11,209 nt of DNA, from contig JAICTU010000308.1 of assembly GCA_025936205.1 (NCBI GenBank), forward strand, positions 1-11,209, written 5' to 3'. The translations under genes were made by a program, and so were the position numbers. Below the pieces are notes generated by a model, which saw only the letters and a list, made by a program, of their open reading frames with translations, searched no databases and was not told the origin of the DNA. This document shows positions 1-5,244 of this stretch, piece after piece. The stretch is from Polyangiaceae bacterium (lineage in GTDB: Bacteria > Myxococcota > Polyangia > Polyangiales > Polyangiaceae). Position 1 is the stretch's first letter. Each line of letters starts with the position of its first letter.

Positions 1-1
1 A

Positions 2-505
2 CCGAAAGACGAGCACCCGGCGGAGAGCGTCGGGATGCCGAGGAAGAAGGATCCGGCGCGCAAGGCCGTGGCCGTCAACCCGGTCGGCTTGATCTTCGGA
101 ATGCTCCTGGCCGAGTTCGACTACGGCCTGAACGACCAGACGTCGCTGAACGTCAACGCCGAGTACTGGAACTTCGCGTTCACCAAGGCCTACGGCGTGG
201 GTGCTGGCGCGCAGATCTTCCTGCCGGAGGTCGCCGACAGCGGGCCGCTGTATCAGGGCTTCTACCTCTACCCGTCGCTGCAGGTGCTGTCCGTCAGCGT
301 CGATAGCATCCTCTTCGCCGAAGATTACAGCTACGTGTCGGTGGCGCCGCGCTTCATCGCCGGCTGGCAGTGGGACTGGCGTCCCTTCATGCTGCGCGCC
401 GGTGCCGGGCTCGAGTACTACATCGCCTCGGCCAAGACCGGTTACGACGTGGATCTGCGCGGCCTGCGCGTGGTCTTCGACGGCACCGTCGGGCTCACGT
501 TCTGA
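2..505 (+). CDS. Outer-membrane beta-barrel protein, DUF3575-like (5' partial)
   Basis: The reading frame is open from the first bases of the window, so the gene almost certainly starts upstream; the first in-frame ATG at 35 is probably internal. About 157 residues follow that ATG. They alternate short polar turns with aromatic-rich amphipathic strands and end in a phenylalanine, as outer-membrane barrels usually do. An 'NPVGLIFGMLLAEFDYGLND' stretch near the visible N terminus resembles the opening strands of DUF3575-type proteins, in which an 'NPLGLLFG' motif precedes the first barrel strands. Several strands end in Tyr or Trp (for example the segments around 'EYWNFAF' and 'WQWDWRPF'), consistent with aromatic girdles. 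The likely location is the outer membrane; no substrate can be inferred. It converges on the minus-strand gene ending at 560, with 54 bp between the two stop codons. The signal peptide would lie outside the window. The fold call is fairly safe; the DUF assignment is tentative. Confidence 0.72.
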   Translation, partial: PKDEHPAESVGMPRKKDPARKAVAVNPVGLIFGMLLAEFDYGLNDQTSLNVNAEYWNFAFTKAYGVGAGAQIFLPEVADSGPLYQGFYLYPSLQVLSVSVDSILFAEDYSYVSVAPRFIAGWQWDWRPFMLRAGAGLEYYIASAKTGYDVDLRGLRVVFDGTVGLTF

Positions 506-559
506 GTGCTCTGCGTGCGCTAGTACCTCGTGCCCCAAGTTCGCGCCGCGAGCGCTCGC

Positions 560-1171
560 TCAACGACGACGGCGCCTGCGGCGCGGCGGGGGTGGTGGCG
601 GAGGCGGCGGCGTTCGCGCCGGGTTTCCGGTGAGATGCGCGCGACAGACCTCGCCATCGTGGATCAGCCAGACCGAGGGATTGGCGCCGCTCCAGTCGTC
701 GGTGATGGACAGCACCTCCCAGCCGCCCACCTTCTGGCCCGGGTGAACGTACTTCCCGGGTGAGCTCGCGTCCGTTGCAAAGGATACGGCGGAGGCCCGG
801 GGCAAACCTTCGAGCAGGCTGACGGCGTACACGAACAGGCCCTTGCAGGCGGCTCCTTGATAGCGGAGCGGCGTCGGCCAATCGATGGGTTTGGCCAGCT
901 CGGACTGTTCCCGGATCGGCGCGGCTTCTTTCGGGGGAGGCAGCACCACGGCAGGGCTGACCTCAGTTACTGCTGCAACAGCGGCCAGCGGCGCAGCTGG
1001 CGGGACGTCGAGCGACGAGGGCAGGTGCTCGAGCACGCCGAACACGTGCCACAGGCACTGCCCGAGCAGCACCAGCCACACGCCCCCGAACGCCAGCAGC
1101 GTGGCGCCCAGCCAGCGCAGCGCGGCGGGCCAGTTTCCCGACGCGAGCGGCGAAATCGAGGGACGGATCAG
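560..1171 (-). CDS. Single-pass membrane protein, GspC-like soluble domain, P9R7 tail
   Basis: With a CTG start at 1171 this encodes 203 residues. The CTG shares two bases with the TGA stop of the upstream Usp gene, and a clean GGAGG (1183-1179) lies seven bases before it. No ATG, GTG or TTG occurs in frame before the membrane helix, so a coupled non-ATG start is the best reading. Residues 22-47 form one hydrophobic helix; 55-100 are a Pro/Ala-rich linker; 104-180 are a compact domain with two cysteines (C109, C176) and a 'VHPGQKVGGWEVLSI' segment. That layout (cytoplasmic stub, one helix, Pro-rich linker, small beta domain with a 'pGq.vg.w.v..i' pattern) recalls type II secretion GspC-type proteins, but the similarity is weak and no secretion genes are nearby. 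The protein ends in nine Pro then seven Arg, which is unusual. It is best described as an inner-membrane protein of unknown function, probably co-expressed with the Usp protein. Confidence 0.6.
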   Translation of the reverse strand: MIRPSISPLASGNWPAALRWLGATLLAFGGVWLVLLGQCLWHVFGVLEHLPSSLDVPPAAPLAAVAAVTEVSPAVVLPPPKEAAPIREQSELAKPIDWPTPLRYQGAACKGLFVYAVSLLEGLPRASAVSFATDASSPGKYVHPGQKVGGWEVLSITDDWSGANPSVWLIHDGEVCRAHLTGNPARTPPPPPPPPPRRRRRRR

Positions 1172-1920
1172 CAGCTGACCTCCCAGCGCGGATCCCACAG
1201 CTGGACCCCGCGCGCCGACCCGCTGGCGCCTTCGGGGCTGAGCGGCGCCACGAGCACCGAACACTCCACCTGCTCCACCACCTGAGCCGCCACCCCTTCC
1301 CGCAGCAAGCGCTGCCACCAACTGCGGCGGCGAACCCCCACGACGATCAGATCCGCGCCCTTCGCGCGCGCCTCGCTGGAGATGGCGTCGCTCACGTTGC
1401 TCTCTTCGCGAATGATCCGGAGCGGCGTCACCGGAAGTTGTTGACAGGCCGTTCGCAAAGATTCGCTGCGCGACGCGAGCGCGGGATCGGGAAACACGGG
1501 CACGAGCTCCGGCCACACCAGCCCTTGCGCAGCGACGGCCGACACGGGCAGCACCGCGAAGGGAGCCACATTGTGCAGGGCGACCAGCTGAGCATCGAGC
1601 TGGCTGGCCAGAGCCGCAGCCAGGCGCAACACGGGAACATGGGCGGCCAGATCGGTCGCGGCCAGGATCACGCGGTTCGCAGGAGCCTTGCGCGGCACCA
1701 GAACGGGGACTTGCGAGGAGGCGGCCAGGGACGCCGCGCGCTGACCCAGCGCGCGCGCTTCAGGAGAAATGACGATCAGCGCGTCTTCGCCCCCCGCCGC
1801 ATCGGGGCGGAACCTCGTGACTACTTTTGTCACACTGACTACAAACGAGCCGGTCACGTCCAGCGCCGAGGTGCACGGCTCCGTGCCTCGGTGCGCCACA
1901 ATGGGTTGGTTCTTCTGCAT
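1168..1920 (-). CDS. Universal stress protein (UspA family), with remnant of a first domain
   Basis: Residues 82-226 (from ATG 1920, 250 aa) match the UspA fold: a first strand 'NRVILAATDLA', a long helix, 'LVALHNV', and a closing 'ADLIVVGVRRRS...ECSVLVAP'. Residues 46-77 ('ALIVISPEARALG...QVPVLVPRK') look like the last third of a preceding Usp domain, suggesting a tandem protein whose first domain lost its beginning. The ATP-binding signature G-x2-G-x9-G-S/T is not intact after 'IVVG', so this is probably a non-ATP-binding member. Such proteins are cytoplasmic and linked to stress survival; the partner is unknown. The frame can be extended to GTG 2010, but that would leave only two bases to the divergent gene at 2013. 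No start has a good ribosome site, and an AT-rich inverted repeat at 1817-1833 lies inside the N-terminal codons, so the true start may be slightly downstream. Its stop overlaps the following gene's start. Confidence 0.72.
   Translation of the reverse strand: MQKNQPIVAHRGTEPCTSALDVTGSFVVSVTKVVTRFRPDAAGGEDALIVISPEARALGQRAASLAASSQVPVLVPRKAPANRVILAATDLAAHVPVLRLAAALASQLDAQLVALHNVAPFAVLPVSAVAAQGLVWPELVPVFPDPALASRSESLRTACQQLPVTPLRIIREESNVSDAISSEARAKGADLIVVGVRRRSWWQRLLREGVAAQVVEQVECSVLVAPLSPEGASGSARGVQLWDPRWEVSC
1817..1833. promoter_or_regulatory. Inverted repeat GTGAC-N7-GTCAC in an AT-rich island
   Basis: Two perfect 5-bp half-sites are separated by TACTTTT, inside an unusually AT-rich patch of a very GC-rich window. 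A TGACTAC direct repeat (1818-1824 and 1836-1842) overlaps it. On the minus strand the half-sites read TGTGAC and GTCACG, reminiscent of CRP/FNR-family half-sites but with a longer spacer (nine bases rather than six between TGTGA and TCACG). It lies at the very start of the Usp coding frame and about 180 bp upstream of the divergent glycosylase gene, so it may be an operator or promoter for the Usp gene. The function is inferred from position only. Confidence 0.3.
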
Positions 1921-2012
1921 TTCGCGGTTCTGGCGGCGCCTGCCGGCGTTCACCCGGCTTGCGGGAGCAAGGCTCGTACCGGCCGCGACAACTTGTGCGA
2001 TGGTAGGCACCG

Positions 2013-3101
2013 GTGAAGGTCACGTTGCGCCAGCTGCGAGCCCATGCGCTCGGCACCTTTGCGCAGAGCGCAACGCTGCGAGGCGCCATCGACCAGGCGG
2101 GCTTTGTGCAGGCCGACCCGATCCGGGCGCCGGCGCGCGCCCAGGACTTGATCCTGCGCCAGCGCCTTCCGGGCTACCGCGCCGGCGATCTGGAGCGCCG
2201 GTATCCGGAGCTCGAGATCGAAGAAGGCTACCTTTACGCCTACGGCTTTCTCACGCGCTCGCTCTGGCGGCTGCGCCACCCGCCGGACCCCAGAGGCCTC
2301 TCCCAACGCGAGCGGCGCTTGCTCGAGCTGGTGACCGAACGCGGTGAGGCACACCCCGACCACCTGCGCGAAGACTTCGGCGGTCGCGCGCTGAACGCCT
2401 GGGGCAGCTATTCCACCGTGGCCAAGCTGGGGCTCGAGCGGCTCCATCACCGCGGCCTGCTGCGCGTGTGCCGGCGCGATAACGGCATTCGCGTCTACGC
2501 GCCCAGCGCGCCACCGGGCGAACCGCGCTCGCGCGGCGAGCGCTTCCAGGCGCTCTTCGACGCCGTCCTGCAGCTGCTCGCCCCCATTCCCGAGCAGAGC
2601 TTGCGCGCCACGCTCTCGCGCCAGGCCACAGCCCTTGGTTGCGACGTGCGCAAAGTGATCGCCACCGCGCGCGCAGCCGGGCGCATCGAAGCGGCCACGC
2701 TGGACGACGCGACGTACCTGTGGCCTGCCGGCGGCACGCGCGAAGAGCGAGAGGTTCCGCGCCGCGTGCGGTTGCTCGCGCCCTTTGATCCGCTGGTCTG
2801 GGATCGGCGCCGCTTCGAACAACTCTGGGGCTGGGCCTACCGCTTCGAGGCCTACACGCCCGTGAAGAAGCGCGTGCGCGGTTACTACGCCCTGCCGCTG
2901 CTCTGGGCCGACCGCGTGATCGGCTGGGCCAACGTGGCACGCGCGGAAGGCGGGCTGTCCGTGGAGCTCGGGTTCGTCAGCTCGCGCCCGCGCGACCGCG
3001 AGTTCCGGCTCCAGCTGGAGGCGGAGCTGGAACGCATGCGCGCGTTTCTTGGCGGCGCGGAGCAGGAAGGCTCGGAGCCGGACGTCGGCGGTCGACGCTA
3101 G
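2013..3101 (+). CDS. Winged-helix DNA glycosylase, AlkZ/YcaQ family
   Basis: The 362-aa product matches the HTH_42 (AlkZ/YcaQ) family, monofunctional glycosylases that excise bulky N-alkylated bases and unhook nitrogen-mustard-type interstrand crosslinks. Visible hallmarks are the N-terminal 'FVQADPI' with the catalytic Q-x-D motif (Q33, D35), as in Escherichia coli YcaQ rather than the QxQ form of antibiotic-producer AlkZ; an aromatic 'YLYAYGFL' segment (73-80); a winged-helix region around 97-165; 'FDPLVWDR' (258-265); and 'YRFEAYTP...GYYALPLL' (276-297), the most conserved block of the family. It is somewhat shorter than E. coli YcaQ (about 410 aa). The protein should act on DNA in the cytoplasm. 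The start is GTG with only a weak upstream GTAGG. The gene is monocistronic and divergent from the Usp gene, with about 92 bp between starts if Usp begins at 1920. There is no biosynthetic cluster beside it, so general alkylation repair is the likelier role than self-resistance. Confidence 0.88.
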   Translation: MKVTLRQLRAHALGTFAQSATLRGAIDQAGFVQADPIRAPARAQDLILRQRLPGYRAGDLERRYPELEIEEGYLYAYGFLTRSLWRLRHPPDPRGLSQRERRLLELVTERGEAHPDHLREDFGGRALNAWGSYSTVAKLGLERLHHRGLLRVCRRDNGIRVYAPSAPPGEPRSRGERFQALFDAVLQLLAPIPEQSLRATLSRQATALGCDVRKVIATARAAGRIEAATLDDATYLWPAGGTREEREVPRRVRLLAPFDPLVWDRRRFEQLWGWAYRFEAYTPVKKRVRGYYALPLLWADRVIGWANVARAEGGLSVELGFVSSRPRDREFRLQLEAELERMRAFLGGAEQEGSEPDVGGRR

Positions 3102-3411
3102 CAGATGCCCACTGCCCGCGGTGTCTTCGCCGCGAGGCGGACTGGAGTGGTGAGGCACGAGAACGCGGGAGTCCGCGCCCACGCGGGCGCGCGAGCGGCG
3201 CGAGAGATTCCTCCGGCACTGCGCCTGGTGGGCATATTCTGGAGTCGGACGGCGACGTACGGCTCCGAGCCAAGCACATCCGTCGCACGACGCTTCGCGA
3301 CGATTTGCCTCGCGTGGCGGCGCTGCTTGGTTGCCATGAACGTGAGGTGGAGACTTGCCACGGCACGGCACTCGGCTGGACTCGCGACGGAGGGCTGACA
3401 CGATAGAGAAC
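3102..3411. other. Intergenic region without an intact gene
   Basis: About 310 bp lie between the glycosylase stop and the next start. Frames here are open by high GC but lack ribosome sites and protein-like composition. The only recognisable trace is the possible transposase fragment at 3231-3337 on the minus strand. No strong sigma-70-like promoter or terminator hairpin was found, although the promoter of the 3412-4227 gene pair must lie here. Confidence 0.5.
3231..3337 (-). pseudogene. Possible decayed IS3-type transposase OrfA fragment
   Basis: Read from an ATG at 3337, the first residues 'MATKQRRHARQIVAKRRATDVLG' (given in two parts: MATKQRRHARQIV and AKRRATDVLG) resemble the N terminus of IS3-family OrfA proteins, which typically run R-R-H-x3-Q-I-V-x-K-L-R-x-A-D-x-L-L. 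They are followed by 'SEPY', recalling the helix-turn-helix 'SE-T-Y' segment, apparently after loss of about a dozen codons. In a neighbouring frame 'PEYA' (ending near 3231) sits where OrfA has 'N-x-Y-G-G'. There is no ribosome site, no OrfB and no inverted repeats. This is a manual comparison with a remembered family pattern; chance similarity in Arg-rich sequence is a real alternative. Confidence 0.28.
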
Positions 3412-3687
3412 ATGAAGGCATGGAACGTATCCAAGGTCGCGGGGGTCGCACTGGTGACGATCGGGCTCGGCGGGCTCGGGCTGCGAGCGGCGTCGGCGGA
3501 GCCGGCGCCACGCATGGAATCCGCGCTCCGGCACCTGAACGAAGCGCGTGAGGAGCTGCGTCTGGCTCGCGGCGAAGCCGGGGGTCATCGCGAGCAGGCG
3601 CTCGACTTCACGGTGCGAGCCATCCGGCAGGTCGAACAAGCCATCGATCTGGAGGATCGCCACCGCGAGCGCCGCGAACGGCGCTAG
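3412..3687 (+). CDS. Small exported helical protein
   Basis: The 91-aa product has a clear Sec signal: a basic start, a hydrophobic run (about residues 9-23), and a probable signal-peptidase I site after 'LRAASA'. The mature part, about 62 residues, is charged and almost certainly alpha-helical ('ALRHLNEAREELRLARGEAGGHREQALDFTV' in outline, with a central GGHR turn), forming two helices rich in Glu and Arg that could pair as a hairpin. This pattern of 'aL..L..Ar..L..A...kGGHr..Al.lv..Ai..v..gi' is familiar from many small periplasmic proteins of Proteobacteria with no assigned function. The ATG was chosen because it directly precedes the signal peptide; the frame extends back to 3355 but that adds non-signal residues. 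Only a distant GGAGGG lies upstream. The msrA start follows the stop after 30 bp, so the two may be cotranscribed. Periplasmic location is inferred; the function is unknown. Confidence 0.75.
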   Translation: MKAWNVSKVAGVALVTIGLGGLGLRAASAEPAPRMESALRHLNEAREELRLARGEAGGHREQALDFTVRAIRQVEQAIDLEDRHRERRERR

Positions 3688-3706
3688 AGTGGCGGCGAAT
3701 CCAACC

Positions 3707-3711
3707 GGAGG
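3707..3711 (+). promoter_or_regulatory. Ribosome binding site of msrA
   Basis: A perfect GGAGG sits six bases before the ATG at 3718 and fixes the msrA start. It lies in the 30-bp gap after the small exported protein gene. Confidence 0.75.
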
Positions 3712-3717
3712 AATCTC

Positions 3718-4227
3718 ATGGCGACGGAACGTGCGGTGCTGGCGGGTGGCTGCTTCTGGGGCATGCAGGACTTGATCCGTCGCTTGCCCGGCGTGGTGTC
3801 GACGCGCGTGGGGTACACGGGGGGCGAGGTGCCCAACGCCACCTATCGCAACCACGGGCGGCACGCGGAGGCGATCGAGATCATCTTCGACCCGGCGCGC
3901 ACGAGCTTTCGGACACTGCTCGAGTTCTTCTTTCAGATCCACGACCCGACCACGCGCAACCGCCAAGGCAACGACGTCGGCACGAGTTACCGCTCGGCGA
4001 TCTTCTACACGACCGAGGCGCAGAAGGCCGTCGCAGTAGACACGATCGCCGACGTCGAGGCTTCGGGGCTCTGGCCCGGCAAGGTCGTGACGGAGGTCAC
4101 TGCCGCGAGTGACTTCTGGGAGGCCGAGCCGGAGCACCAGGATTATCTGGAGCGCTACCCCAACGGGTATACTTGCCACTTTCCGCGGCCGGAGTGGAAG
4201 CTGCCGCGCCGGGCGGCGGCAGGCTGA
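3718..4227 (+). CDS. msrA: Peptide-methionine (S)-S-oxide reductase MsrA
   Basis: The 169-aa protein reduces the S-epimer of methionine sulfoxide, free or in proteins, using thioredoxin as final reductant. The catalytic 'GGCFWG' motif is at residues 10-15 with the nucleophile C12. Other family blocks are 'GYTGG', '[11 protein letters not shown]', '[18 protein letters not shown]' and the C-terminal '[16 protein letters not shown]'. A second cysteine in that last motif (C153) is at the usual position of the resolving cysteine in two-cysteine MsrAs. The length is typical of single-domain MsrA with no MsrB fusion. There is no signal peptide, so it acts in the cytoplasm. The start is fixed by a GGAGG six bases upstream. 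It follows a small exported protein gene by 30 bp and converges with minus-strand genes; its last codons are overlapped in antisense by the lipoprotein frame ending at 4155. Confidence in the function is very high. Confidence 0.97.
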   Translation: MATERAVLAGGCFWGMQDLIRRLPGVVSTRVGYTGGEVPNATYRNHGRHAEAIEIIFDPARTSFRTLLEFFFQIHDPTTRNRQGNDVGTSYRSAIFYTTEAQKAVAVDTIADVEASGLWPGKVVTEVTAASDFWEAEPEHQDYLERYPNGYTCHFPRPEWKLPRRAAAG

Positions 4228-4424
4228 ACTTCAGCTCGCCGTGACCACCACGTGCTCGATGGTCGGTCCGCTCGCGAGCTGGCACTCTCCATGAGCACCA
4301 CCGTCGAGCCCGGCGCGCGGATCGTCGACCGTGAACCTGCAGCGCCGGTCGTCGAGCAGCCGGCAAATAGGGCCAGGCCACTCAGCGCGACCGCACCGGC
4401 TCGCCACATCGTTGATGTTCTCAT
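4155..4424 (-). CDS. Small lipoprotein, C-terminal part probably frameshifted
   Basis: The ATG at 4424 is preceded by a good AGGAG site. The product begins '[16 protein letters not shown]' and runs into a lipobox 'LFAGC', predicting lipid attachment at C23. The intact frame gives 89 aa, but after about residue 30 its composition turns poor (Ser/Arg-rich) and it runs 73 bases antisense into msrA. In the next frame the same region encodes a more protein-like sequence ending '[12 protein letters not shown]' with a stop at 4231-4233, just beyond the msrA stop. Joining the two frames near 4345-4360 would need one extra base and would give a lipoprotein of about 64 aa with two further cysteines ('CRFTV' and 'HGEC'). 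A real frameshift or a one-base sequencing deletion could explain this. The lipoprotein N terminus is well supported; the C terminus is not, and the function is unknown. Confidence 0.5.
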   Translation of the reverse strand: MRTSTMWRAGAVALSGLALFAGCSTTGAAGSRSTIRAPGSTVVLMESASSRADRPSSTWWSRRAEVQPAAARRGSFHSGRGKWQVYPLG

Positions 4425-4453
4425 GGCGTTCTCCTCTTCGTCGCACGCGCTCG

Positions 4454-4470
4454 CCGCAGCGAGGCTGCGG
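4454..4470. other. Short hairpin in the leader of the lipoprotein gene
   Basis: A perfect 7-bp inverted repeat (CCGCAGC / GCTGCGG) with a 3-nt loop lies about 30 bases upstream of the lipoprotein ATG on the minus strand. It could be part of the transcribed leader; no regulatory family is recognised. Confidence 0.25.
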
Positions 4471-4526
4471 ATGGTCGTGCAACTCTGATCCGAGTTCCAG
4501 CAAGGGTCGTGCCGGCGTTTCAATGC

Positions 4527-4532
4527 ATGATA
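4527..4532 (-). promoter_or_regulatory. Candidate -10 box for the lipoprotein gene
   Basis: The minus strand reads TATCAT (one mismatch to TATAAT) in an AT-rich patch, about 4520-4540, the only such patch between the two minus-strand genes. It is about 100 bases upstream of the ATG at 4424. No matching -35 box is seen at 16-18 bases, so the call is weak. Confidence 0.2.
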
Positions 4533-4570
4533 AAAGTTGGAGCCGACGTGCGCTCGCCCGGAAACGCCAC

Positions 4571-4585
4571 GTCGAGCTTCTCGAC
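4571..4585 (-). terminator. Possible weak terminator hairpin
   Basis: A perfect 6-bp stem (GTCGAG / CTCGAC) with a 3-nt loop starts 18 bases after the stop of the minus-strand gene ending at 4603. Only a short TTT follows a few bases later, so factor-independent termination would be weak. Confidence 0.3.
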
Positions 4586-4602
4586 AGTCGGTGTTTCAAA
4601 CG

Positions 4603-5221
4603 CTAGGAGCGGCGCCGGCGCGACCGGCGCATCCCGCACAGGGCCGCAGCCGTGAGCACGGCGCCGAGCCCGCCAGCGGCCTCGATCCGTACGCGCCAGG
4701 CCACGCCGCTCTTGGTCTGGGGCGGGATCCAGGTCGCCCCGAGCGCGATCGCTTCCGACACGCTCTCGGGCACAGCAAGCGTGTAAGTAGCGGACCCGCA
4801 CGAGCCGAGGTGCGTGCAGGGCACGGTCGCGCCGCTGCCCAGGTAATATCTGTACCAGCCTCCCAGACGCAGCTCGGGCTCCGGCAGTGGCACCGGGGGC
4901 CCAACGACCTCGAGCACGAAGCTTCCGCCGATGGCTCTCACGTCGCTCGCGCCGGCGTCGCTGGGGCCCGCGTCGCCCGCGTTCGCGTCGACGCCGAGCA
5001 GCGCGTTCAGTCGCGAGCCGAGCGGCTCGCGCGCGGACCAACTTTCGGCTGCCCGTGGGCGTCGTGGGGTCCAACGACGACCAGCCCTGACGCGGCAGGT
5101 AATTGCCCGGCCCTCCCGAGCAGCCGAGCACCTCGGGGATGCCCGTCGGCAGTGAGCCGAGCTGTTTCGCTGCCCGCGCGGCGCCACGTGTGCCACCGAC
5201 GGCGAACGCGGCGCGGCGCAC
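4603..5221 (-). CDS. Hypothetical secreted/anchored protein with sorting-signal-like tail; frame break near 5030
   Basis: Two overlapping frames seem to be parts of one gene. From GTG 5221 the frame reads plausible protein ('GSLPTGIPEVLGCSGGPGNY', then 'LPRQGWSSLDPTTPTGSRKL') and then collapses into Arg-rich nonsense. The other frame becomes protein-like at the same place ('LGSRLNALLGVDANAGDAG...') and continues to the stop at 4603. Skipping one base in the CG repeat at 5028-5035 joins them into about 205 aa. The C-terminal half has a 'DAGPSDAGASD' linker, a beta-rich domain with C-x5-C ('CTHLGSC') and ends 'EAAGGLGAVLTAAALCGMRR' plus 'SRRRRS': two glycines, a short hydrophobic helix, then an arginine cluster. 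That arrangement resembles GlyGly-CTERM/PEP-CTERM-type sorting tails, although the MYXO-CTERM cysteine motif is absent. No signal peptide is visible at the N terminus, which is odd for such a protein. It lies 23 bp downstream of the 5245-5790 gene and is probably in its operon. Confidence 0.45.
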
Positions 5222-5244
5222 GCCGTCCCGTCACGGCACGGCGA

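Noticed and set aside
1817..1838. Canonical CRP site at the TGTGA/TCACG half-sites
   Set aside because: The half-sites are nine bases apart instead of six and the right half deviates from TCACA; retained only as an unassigned inverted repeat.
3105..3398. 97-codon plus-strand open frame between the glycosylase and the small exported protein
   Set aside because: No ribosome site, atypical composition, and the opposite strand gives a more meaningful (transposase-like) trace.
1950..3515. Long minus-strand open frame (521 codons) across the glycosylase gene
   Set aside because: It is the antisense shadow of a well-supported glycosylase gene; its composition is Arg/Ala/His-rich with no domain, and it has no ribosome site.
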